Assembly (NCBI GenBank): GCA_021851625.1
Contig: JAJZCX010000064.1
Span: forward strand, 1 to 7,461
DNA from: Acidobacteriota bacterium
GTDB lineage: Bacteria > Acidobacteriota > Terriglobia > Terriglobales > Acidobacteriaceae
Direction: 5' to 3'
Length of the DNA: 7,461 nt
In this document: positions 1 to 5,970 of the stretch, one piece after another
How the letters are laid out: each line of letters begins with the position of its first letter
Numbering within the stretch: the first letter of the stretch is position 1
Notes under the pieces: model-generated
Database searches by the model: none
The model's input: the letters and a program-made list of their open reading frames with translations, nothing else
What the model was told of the DNA's origin: nothing
Position numbers and translations under genes: made by a program

Positions 1-1
1 T

Positions 2-1264
2 CAATACAACGGAAAAAATAGCGCGGAACTCACCTGCGAAAAGGTGCCGCTCTCGCGCTTGGTGCAGGCCTACGGCACGCCGCTCTATGTGTATTCGGCG
101 GGCGCGATTCGCGAGCGTGTGCGCATGTTCGCCGATGCCTTCCATGGTGTGCGGCATACGATTTGCTATTCAGTGAAGGCGAATTCCAACCTGTCCATTT
201 TGCAATTGCTGGCGGGTTTGGGCGCGGGCTTTGACATCGTTTCTGGCGGCGAGTTGGAGCGAGTGCGCCGCGCAGACAAGAAGGCGCTCAAGCGCGTGGT
301 CTTCTCCGGCGTTGGAAAAACAGCGGCGGAGATGGATGCGGCGCTGGCTGCGGGGATTTTGGTCTTCAACGTGGAGAGTGCGGCGGAGTTGGATGTGCTC
401 GAAGCGCGCGCGCGTGCGGCACGCAAAGTGGCACCGATGGCGCTGCGCGTCAATCCCGATGTGTTTGCCGAGACGCATCCATATATTTCCACCGGGCTGC
501 ACGCACACAAATTTGGTGTGGCCATGGCCGATGCGCGCACGCTGTACCAACGCGCGGCGCGCAGCAAACATTTGCTGCCCACGGGCATCAGCGTGCACAT
601 TGGTTCGCAGATTCAGAACGCCGAGCCATTTGGCCAGGCGCTGCGCCGCGTGCGGGAGCTGGTGACAGAACTGGCGACGGAAAATATCGCATTGCGATAT
701 ATCGATGCCGGCGGTGGGTTGGGGATCTCCTACAAAATCGAGGAACCGTTCGATCCGCAGGCCTTGCTGGCGCAGTATGCGCGCGTGGTGCGTACGGCCC
801 TCGCTGGTTTTGGCGGTGAATTGCTGTTGGAGCCGGGGAGATTTGTGATCGCACAGGCCGGAGCGCTATTGGCACAGGTGCTCTACGTCAAGCGCAACGG
901 CAGCAAAACCTTTGTGGTGACCGATGCGGCGATGAACGATTTGATTCGCCCCGCGCTGTATCAGGCGCATCATGCGATTGTGCCGCTGCGGCGCAGGGCC
1001 AAGGATCAGGCGACGGTGGTGGATGTGGTGGGGCCGGTGTGCGAGAGCGGAGATTTTTTTGCGCGCGACCGCTCCATGCCAGAACTGACAGCGGGCGACG
1101 GCATTGCGATTTTGGATGCGGGCGCTTACGGCATGGCGCAGAGTTCGAACTACAACACGCGCCCACGTCCGGCAGAGGTGTTGGTCGATGGCGGCAAACA
1201 CAAACTCATCCGCCGCCGCGAAACGCTGCGCGATTTGCTGGGGCCGGAGATGCTGCGCTCGTAA
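2..1264 (+). CDS. lysA: Diaminopimelate decarboxylase LysA, 5'-truncated by window edge
   Basis: PLP-dependent fold-III decarboxylase that converts meso-2,6-diaminopimelate to L-lysine and CO2, the last step of lysine biosynthesis in the cytoplasm. Visible family motifs, in order: YSVKANSN with the PLP-binding lysine at codon 176-178; HIGSQI (His codon 596-598); the glycine loop DAGGGLG; EPGR (830-841), which contacts PLP phosphate; CESGD (Cys codon 1040-1042), the active-site element donated across the dimer; and a C-terminal AYGMAQSSNYNTRPRP stretch. The reading frame stays open leftward past the GTG at 44 to base 2, and the upstream residues include GKNSAELTCEKVPL, which matches the usual LysA N-terminus (an ELxCExVPL-like segment). 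GTG-44 is therefore very unlikely to be the start; the true start lies just outside the window. The 420 visible residues are close to normal family length, so only a few are missing. The stop is TAA at 1262-1264. It converges with the membrane protein gene downstream. Identity is very secure. Confidence 0.96.
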   Translation, partial: QYNGKNSAELTCEKVPLSRLVQAYGTPLYVYSAGAIRERVRMFADAFHGVRHTICYSVKANSNLSILQLLAGLGAGFDIVSGGELERVRRADKKALKRVVFSGVGKTAAEMDAALAAGILVFNVESAAELDVLEARARAARKVAPMALRVNPDVFAETHPYISTGLHAHKFGVAMADARTLYQRAARSKHLLPTGISVHIGSQIQNAEPFGQALRRVRELVTELATENIALRYIDAGGGLGISYKIEEPFDPQALLAQYARVVRTALAGFGGELLLEPGRFVIAQAGALLAQVLYVKRNGSKTFVVTDAAMNDLIRPALYQAHHAIVPLRRRAKDQATVVDVVGPVCESGDFFARDRSMPELTAGDGIAILDAGAYGMAQSSNYNTRPRPAEVLVDGGKHKLIRRRETLRDLLGPEMLRS

Positions 1265-1290
1265 ATCGCAAGGCCCGTATTGTCGCTCTA

Positions 1291-1410
1291 GTTGTGGAGT
1301 CTCAACAGGTTGTTGTCATCGATACCGGATCGACTGATGGGCGGCAACAAGCCAAGGCTAGCATGAGGCCGATGCCAAGTGTACTGAATGTAGTGGACTG
1401 GGTTGTGGCG
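1291..1410 (+). pseudogene. Possible remnant of a family-2 glycosyltransferase
   Basis: Just downstream of lysA, one + strand frame encodes VVVIDTGSTDG (1309-1341), preceded by VVESQQ and followed about 17 residues later by VDWVVAA. This matches the N-terminal core of GT2 glycosyltransferases: a hydrophobic beta strand, then the nucleotide-binding DTGSTDGT motif, then a segment resembling the later W..DFAAAR motif. No start codon, no upstream beta strand and no catalytic remainder are present, and the gap is only 166 bp. If it is real, it is a decayed fragment left by deletion. The frame is open from inside lysA to about 1548, but that is a shadow reading and not a gene. A chance 11-residue match is the alternative. 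Confidence 0.38.
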
Positions 1411-1416
1411 GCGCAG

Positions 1417-1445
1417 CCGTCCAGCACGTACTACGTGCCGGACGG
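1417..1445. terminator. Strong inverted repeat between convergent genes, possible bidirectional transcription stop
   Basis: The arms CCGTCC (1417-1422) and GGACGG (1440-1445) enclose a second perfect pair, GCACGTA (1424-1430) and TACGTGC (1432-1438), with one internal A/C mismatch. Folded, this gives about 11-12 base pairs with a small loop near base 1431. It spans the stop codon of the leftward membrane protein gene (1431-1433) and lies about 150 bp past the end of lysA, where a two-way terminator would sit. Neither strand has a T-run after the stem, so it is not a canonical intrinsic terminator. It may block RNA polymerase with a factor's help, or protect the 3' end of the mRNA. Confidence 0.45.
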
Positions 1446-3545
1446 GCTACCTTCCAGATACCGCTGCAACACAACGCGACAGACTGAGTCCTCATCGTCT
1501 TGGAATGTCCAGTTGGGTTGCGATGCCACAGCGGGATCTGTCCTCTGATTGAGATCGATCACAGCAATTTTTCCGTCGTTGTAGATGTTGCGATAGGAAC
1601 GCATGAGAGCATGCATTTGCCCATGAGTCAGGACAGTCAGCTTCCATAACTCGCGTAGCTCGGCTGAGGTTTTTCGCGGTTGTTCCAGCGCATTACACGA
1701 TCCCACATCGAGATTTTCTGCGTAGTTGTGGTCGAAGATCACATATTGGACGGAGTTGCGCTTGAGCCATGCGGCCAGCGTGCTGGCGGAAGCGCCATAG
1801 AGCCAGCCCGGAGGCGGAGCGGCTGCTCCCGGCCAATCCATGAGGAAGATTCTGTTGCGTGAGAAATCGAAGGAAAAAGAATACCCCGTGTCTTCCAGTG
1901 CCGTGGTACCAACGGGGATGGCATCTTGCGCACGGCTGTACTCCATTTGTATCGCTGGCAATTCCAGCGCTCTGCCACTCAAGCTGGTGAGCAGGCTTTT
2001 GTGCAGGTCTCCAGCATTGAGCCACAGATCGCGGAATGGGCGCGGGTTCGTGCCGGCCACGTCATAGTAGAGGAGCATACCAACCAAAGAGAATATGCCC
2101 AGCAGCAGCATGGCTCTGGAGTGTTTTGTGTGCGGAGGCCGATTGGCAATGGCGGCACAGGTGCAATAGAAGATCAAGATGGCCAGAAAGAATTGTGGGT
2201 AGTTATAGCGCCAGATAAAATCCCCTCCGGTTTTGTAATTGAAGGCGGTAATGGCTACGGCGGCTGCTGCCAGAATCGAGAGCGCGAATCGAAGTTGGGC
2301 ACGCGATTGGGTAATAGCCGTCGCAGCCACGCCGAGGATCAGCAAGGCGATGGCCTGCAGAAAAACCTTGATGACGGTTCGCGTTGTTGGGAATCTAGGC
2401 AGAGTGGGGACGGTTCCATAGCGAGAGTAGTCGAAACCATGGCCCAGCACTGGAAATAAATAAGTGCCGTCGGCGTGGTGCATGGCCAGCATCCAAGCGG
2501 CCAGAACCAAGAAAGCGCCGAATGCCGTCGCTGCGAATAGAAGCAACAGGCGGATCGTGTCCTTGCGAAAATACGCAAAGAGATAGGTGGTGACGGCCAG
2601 CATTCCAGCTATGGGTAAGTAGGTGGATTTGAGGCAAACCGTCGTGCCTAAAATACTGCCGGACAGGATTGCATAGCGGAGTTGCGCGGATCGCTCCGGG
2701 CTGTCCAACACTTTACGCAGCAGCCAGACGGAAGCGAGCAACAACGGAAGTGGCAGAAGAACATAGGTTAGGTTGATGGTTTCCTGCGGAGACAAAAGCG
2801 CTAGTAACTCCATCAGCGCAATTTGCAAAGAAGAAAGTTGGAAGAGTACGCCGAGATCGTAGAGCGCCACGACGAGCAGGAGTAGACCCGCGGCTCTATC
2901 CGCCATGCCAATATGTGTCAGGGATGATCCGGCAAGAAAAAATGTTTGCAAAAAATATCCCCCGCCCAAGCTGGAGAGCATCCTTCTGTCGCTGAAGGGA
3001 TCGAAGGCAAAGGAGTGGGTGGCCAGCATCTTCAGTGGAAGGGCGAGATATGCGGAGCCATCGTCAGGAATGTCGAAAAGGCCGGTACGAACCGTGGCGG
3101 CCAGCTTGATTGCGCAGACCAGCAGTGCGGCCAGAAGCATCCAGCGTGCGGCTGGGGTTGCGCGGGCGATGAAATTTCCCCAGCGATTTTCAGTGGGAAT
3201 TTCGCGGCGCAGCAGTACGTAGCCACCCAAGCCGATCAGAACGATGGCACCCAGCACTTCTATGCGAATGCCCTGTACAAGATTGATCCAGCCGCCGAGG
3301 AAGAGGACGTCAGCAATTCCCAAAGCGCAGGCAACGGAGGTGGGCAGTGGAGGGATGCGGAGTAACTTGGCGGTTAGCCGACCCCAACCTGTAAACGAGA
3401 TCAGAAGCAGGCAGCACAGGGCCAGTGCGCCGATGCAGGCCAGCAAGGAGTGGGCAGTGATGGGCTGCGGCAGGCCGGTTACGCTGGGATATTCAGGTAA
3501 ATGGTCATGGAAATACTCCTGCATGATCTCGCTGGCCAATATCAC
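1431..3545 (-). CDS. Polytopic membrane protein, GT-C glycosyltransferase-like, function unknown
   Basis: A 704-residue integral membrane protein. Hydrophobic segments lie near residues 33-53, 70-90, 95-113, 134-152, 195-210, 217-235, 240-275 (possibly two), 290-327, 330-353, 392-411, 418-435, 448-467 and 478-494, and a largely soluble region covers about 500-704. After the fourth segment comes a loop with FDIPDDGSAYLALP (Asp161-Asp162) and then FDPFSDRR and SSLGGGYFLQ. An acidic pair in an early extracytoplasmic loop is typical of GT-C enzymes, which move sugars from polyprenyl-phosphate donors, so I infer that fold and possible activity; no specific substrate can be named. The start is GTG at 3545, supported by AGGAG (3553-3557) with 7-nt spacing. 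It lies 85 bp downstream of the PG-binding-like gene on the same strand and converges with lysA. It could instead be a transporter-like or structural membrane protein. The coding call is secure; the function is weak. Confidence 0.88.
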   Translation of the reverse strand: MILASEIMQEYFHDHLPEYPSVTGLPQPITAHSLLACIGALALCCLLLISFTGWGRLTAKLLRIPPLPTSVACALGIADVLFLGGWINLVQGIRIEVLGAIVLIGLGGYVLLRREIPTENRWGNFIARATPAARWMLLAALLVCAIKLAATVRTGLFDIPDDGSAYLALPLKMLATHSFAFDPFSDRRMLSSLGGGYFLQTFFLAGSSLTHIGMADRAAGLLLLVVALYDLGVLFQLSSLQIALMELLALLSPQETINLTYVLLPLPLLLASVWLLRKVLDSPERSAQLRYAILSGSILGTTVCLKSTYLPIAGMLAVTTYLFAYFRKDTIRLLLLFAATAFGAFLVLAAWMLAMHHADGTYLFPVLGHGFDYSRYGTVPTLPRFPTTRTVIKVFLQAIALLILGVAATAITQSRAQLRFALSILAAAAVAITAFNYKTGGDFIWRYNYPQFFLAILIFYCTCAAIANRPPHTKHSRAMLLLGIFSLVGMLLYYDVAGTNPRPFRDLWLNAGDLHKSLLTSLSGRALELPAIQMEYSRAQDAIPVGTTALEDTGYSFSFDFSRNRIFLMDWPGAAAPPPGWLYGASASTLAAWLKRNSVQYVIFDHNYAENLDVGSCNALEQPRKTSAELRELWKLTVLTHGQMHALMRSYRNIYNDGKIAVIDLNQRTDPAVASQPNWTFQDDEDSVCRVVLQRYLEGSPSGT

Positions 3546-3552
3546 GTTCGTT

Positions 3553-3557
3553 CTCCT
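3553..3557 (-). promoter_or_regulatory. Shine-Dalgarno site of the polytopic membrane protein gene
   Basis: Minus-strand AGGAG lies 7 nt ahead of the GTG start at 3545. It is the clearest ribosome binding site in the window and settles the GTG start over the internal ATG seven codons in. No convincing sigma-70 promoter was recognised in the 85-bp gap, although it holds an AT-rich patch around 3590-3617. Confidence 0.7.
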
Positions 3558-3630
3558 GTATCTGATGGGAGGACTGCTAGATTCTTTCCAACCAATATAC
3601 CGGATGAGAATTTTTTATGGCCGTGTTCTG

Positions 3631-4092
3631 CTACTGCGTCAGGGATGTGGAGGCGTTGGGGGTGTTGGTCGATGCCGAGGGATGCGCCAAGGCCGTGGAG
3701 GAGGCATATTCGCCTTCGTCCTGCTTGGGGCCGAGGCCGAGTTTGATGAGCGCGCGAGCGTCGGGCGTGGATTTGGTTTGCCAGCCGTTATCGGCCTGGA
3801 ACTTCTGCATGGCTGCCTGGGTTTGCGCGTCCCATGCGCCGGTGGCGTTGCCCTTCAGATAATGTTCTCGAATCAGAGCCGCCTGAATCTCCGCGGCGCG
3901 CTGGGGATCGATCGCGCGTTGGCCTTGCACCTTATGCTTTTTGTGGCGGCGTTTGCGCCAATGCCCCGCCGTTGCCTGACGGCGCACGCGCGTGGCCGAG
4001 GCAGGCAAAGAAAAGGAAAAGAAAACGATCATCGCGCAGAGAGCACATACAGCAATGCGAACCCTACGTTGCAAGGCAGACCAGCAATTCAT
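3631..4092 (-). CDS. Small secreted basic protein with peptidoglycan-binding-like domain
   Basis: A 153-residue protein. Residues 1-33 form a clear Sec signal peptide: arginines at 9, 10 and 12, a hydrophobic core at about 13-29, and a likely cut after PASA (Ala33). Next comes a strongly basic stretch (WRKRRHKKHK, residues 45-54). Residues about 61-122 resemble a PG_binding_1 three-helix domain, with IQAALIREHYL, GAWDAQTQAAMQKFQ and a closing ALIKLGLGP. The last 30 residues are rich in Ser, Thr and Ala and look disordered. The family typically binds peptidoglycan non-catalytically; no enzymatic domain is present, so a wall-binding or structural role in the periplasm is inferred. The start is ATG at 4092, with GAAGAGG very close to it, so the ribosome site is imperfect. 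It sits after the htrA terminator and so probably has its own promoter, which I could not identify. The next gene on the strand is the polytopic membrane protein. Confidence 0.85.
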   Translation of the reverse strand: MNCWSALQRRVRIAVCALCAMIVFFSFSLPASATRVRRQATAGHWRKRRHKKHKVQGQRAIDPQRAAEIQAALIREHYLKGNATGAWDAQTQAAMQKFQADNGWQTKSTPDARALIKLGLGPKQDEGEYASSTALAHPSASTNTPNASTSLTQ

Positions 4093-4143
4093 ACCTCTTC
4101 AAGGATAAGCCGATTTGCGGGTCGGCGCAACCGATAGCATTCC

Positions 4144-4189
4144 AAAAAACATGCAGGCGCCCGGGGAGATTCTCGCGAGCGCCTGCGTG
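4144..4189 (-). terminator. Intrinsic terminator of htrA
   Basis: On the minus strand, GCAGGCGC and GCGCCTGC (4179-4186 and 4153-4160) form a perfect 8-bp GC-rich stem, extendable at the base by A-U and C-G pairs around one mismatch. The loop is 18 nt and can fold further. The stem is followed one base later by six T residues (A6 on the + strand, 4144-4149). It begins 25 bp after the htrA stop. This is the classic Rho-independent layout and separates htrA from the small secreted protein gene. Confidence 0.85.
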
Positions 4190-4213
4190 CTGTTGTGTTG
4201 ATATGGCTAGGGT

Positions 4214-5836
4214 TTACGGCATGGTCCCGCCCACGTAAGTGTTGGCGTGGGAGTGATCCTGCGGGTCCGTGACCAAGAAGACAATATCCTCGCCAGGCTT
4301 TAAGGCTCCAATGGCGTCTTGGAACTGGCTGACGCTGGAGACCGGCTTACGGTTGACCTGCAGGATGATGAGACCGGGCTTGAGCATTTGCAGCTCGTCG
4401 GCAAAGGAGCCGGGACGAATGGCGTCAATGAGCACGCCGCCGGGGATGCCGAGTTTGCTGGCGACATCTGCTGGCACATCGCGCACGCTGAGGCCGAGAC
4501 GGCTTTGGCTGCTGGCTGTGCCGCCGGGGCCAGAGCCTTCGCTGCCGCCGCCGAGAGCGGCAATCATCTTGGCGCGGTCGGCGATGGTGACGGTGGCGGT
4601 TTTGTGCTCACCATTGCGGATGTAGCTGATCTGGGCGGTCGAGCCGGGCTTGCGCTCGGCAATGTCGTTGACCAGATCGTCGCCATTTTCAATGGAGCGG
4701 CCATCGATCTCGGTGATGATGTCGCCGGGTTTCAGGCCAGCCTTGTCTGCGGGGAAGCCGGGCTGCACGGAGCTAATGATGACTCCATTTTTGAAGCCGT
4801 AGACACGCTCGACGGCGCTCGACAGGGACTGTTGTGGCTGGAAGGTGATGCCGATGGAGCCGCGGACGACCTTGTGCTCTGGCCCGATGAGTTGGTTATA
4901 GACGCTGATGACGGTATTCGACGGCATGGCGAAACCGATGCCTTGATTGCCCGCCGACTGCGTATAAATGGCCGTGTTGACGCCGATGACCTGACCAGCC
5001 ATGTTGACCAGCGGGCCGCCGGAGTTGCCGGGATTGATGGCCGCGTCGGTTTGCAAGAAGTGCTGGAACTCGCCGGGTGTGCCTGGTTCAATGGAGCGGT
5101 TTTTTGAGGAGATGATGCCCGCGGTGACGGTCTGTTGCAGGCCGAAGGGGCTGCCGATGGCGACCACCCAGTCGCCAATGCCGACACCTTCGGAGTTGCC
5201 CATCTTGACGGTGGGCAGCGGGGATTTGGTTTCAATTTTGATGACGGCGATGTCGGTGGCCTTGTCGGTGCCGATCAGCTTGGCCGGGCGTCCCGGATCG
5301 CCTTCAGGGTCGGTGGCCAGGCGGACAAAGATTTTGTCGGCGTGGTCAATGACGTGATTATTCGTGAGGATGTAGCCGCGCGGATCGACGATGAAGCCGG
5401 AGCCGAGAGACTGGCGCATACCGCCGCCGGGGCCTTCGCCACCATCGTCATCGCCGCCCGGACCTGCTTGCGGGCCACCGGGACCCCCTGGGCCGCCAGG
5501 GCCGTTCGGCTCTCCGAAAAAGTGATTGAAGAAATCCTGAAAGTTGCCCTGATTGCCGCCCTGCGCGCCGCGGGGAGGATTCTTCGGAATCGACTCCGTG
5601 TTGATATTGACTACGGCGGGGCCAACCTCCTTGGCGATTTGCGAAAAGGCCGTGGAGAGCTTGACCGGATCGGGAATTTGCAACGGTGTCGCATCAGAGG
5701 AGCTGCCGGAGGCCTCCTTGCCGTGGACATCGTGGGCCATCAGCGAGCCGATCAGGATGCCAGCGGAAAGTGTGGCGAGAATCGTAAATGTGAACGAGAG
5801 GCTGCGGGAGCGAAACCGGGCGAGCAATGCTTTCAT
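4214..5836 (-). CDS. htrA: Do/HtrA-family periplasmic serine protease with two PDZ domains
   Basis: Envelope quality-control protease/chaperone of the DegP/DegQ/MucD type, 540 residues from the chosen start. Residues about 12-33 form an uncleaved signal anchor or signal peptide. A trypsin-like domain follows with the full triad: His161 in TNNHV, Asp195 in TDIAV and Ser272 in GNSGGP. PDZ1 covers about 325-420 (GSIGITF, then AGLKPGDII) and PDZ2 about 446-525 (RLGLSV, then LKPGLIILQVN). Between the N-terminal helix and the protease lies a Gly/Pro-rich then acidic insertion (residues 110-139). I start at the ATG at 5836 because the charged residues and hydrophobic core follow at once. The frame extends to a TTG at 5896, but those 20 residues do not look like a leader. 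The ribosome site is weak (GAAGA, about 5 nt upstream). A terminator follows the gene, so it is probably monocistronic. The two GTATAC boxes upstream may be regulatory. Identity is very secure; DegP versus DegQ or MucD naming is not. Confidence 0.95.
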   Translation of the reverse strand: MKALLARFRSRSLSFTFTILATLSAGILIGSLMAHDVHGKEASGSSSDATPLQIPDPVKLSTAFSQIAKEVGPAVVNINTESIPKNPPRGAQGGNQGNFQDFFNHFFGEPNGPGGPGGPGGPQAGPGGDDDGGEGPGGGMRQSLGSGFIVDPRGYILTNNHVIDHADKIFVRLATDPEGDPGRPAKLIGTDKATDIAVIKIETKSPLPTVKMGNSEGVGIGDWVVAIGSPFGLQQTVTAGIISSKNRSIEPGTPGEFQHFLQTDAAINPGNSGGPLVNMAGQVIGVNTAIYTQSAGNQGIGFAMPSNTVISVYNQLIGPEHKVVRGSIGITFQPQQSLSSAVERVYGFKNGVIISSVQPGFPADKAGLKPGDIITEIDGRSIENGDDLVNDIAERKPGSTAQISYIRNGEHKTATVTIADRAKMIAALGGGSEGSGPGGTASSQSRLGLSVRDVPADVASKLGIPGGVLIDAIRPGSFADELQMLKPGLIILQVNRKPVSSVSQFQDAIGALKPGEDIVFLVTDPQDHSHANTYVGGTMP

Positions 5837-5881
5837 ATTTGTCTTCGAACCTCGGAGTGTATGAACGTGCAGACTGCGGTT

Positions 5882-5904
5882 GTATACAGCAAGCAACAGT
5901 ATAC
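5882..5904. promoter_or_regulatory. Paired GTATAC palindromes upstream of htrA, candidate operator
   Basis: Two identical 6-bp palindromes, GTATAC at 5882-5887 and 5899-5904, lie 17 bp apart centre to centre, 46-68 bp upstream of the htrA start. Each contains a TATAC(A/T) that could act as a -10 element on the minus strand, but no good -35 stands 16-18 bp before either. The pairing could be a dimer binding site. Function is inferred from position and symmetry only. Confidence 0.3.
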
Positions 5905-5917
5905 GCGCCAGCCCATG

Positions 5918-5935
5918 CAGATGCGGCAGATGCGT
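5918..5935. repeat. Short tandem 9-bp repeat upstream of htrA
   Basis: CAGATGCGG (5918-5926) is followed directly by CAGATGCGT (5927-5935), two units differing at the last base. It lies in the 134-bp gap between the M20 gene stop and the htrA start. It may be chance or part of a binding site. Confidence 0.35.
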
Positions 5936-5970
5936 TTTCCACTCTATTGGACGGATTGAGGGTAAAAAAG

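Noticed and set aside
3244..4137. + strand open frame of 297 codons spanning two minus-strand genes and the gap between them
   Set aside because: It covers the signal-peptide-bearing secreted protein and the N-terminus of the membrane protein, both well supported on the other strand. It shows no domain of its own.
4319..5107. Long + strand open frame (262 codons) antisense to htrA
   Set aside because: It lies entirely within the protease and PDZ coding region; its composition is that of a frame shadow and it has no ribosome site that stands out.
5837..5896. Upstream TTG start that would add 20 residues to HtrA
   Set aside because: The added residues do not form a signal peptide, whereas ATG-5836 is followed at once by basic residues and a hydrophobic segment.
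5964..5969. T6 run on the minus strand just after the M20 stop codon
   Set aside because: I found no stem-loop immediately before it, so it does not qualify as an intrinsic terminator.
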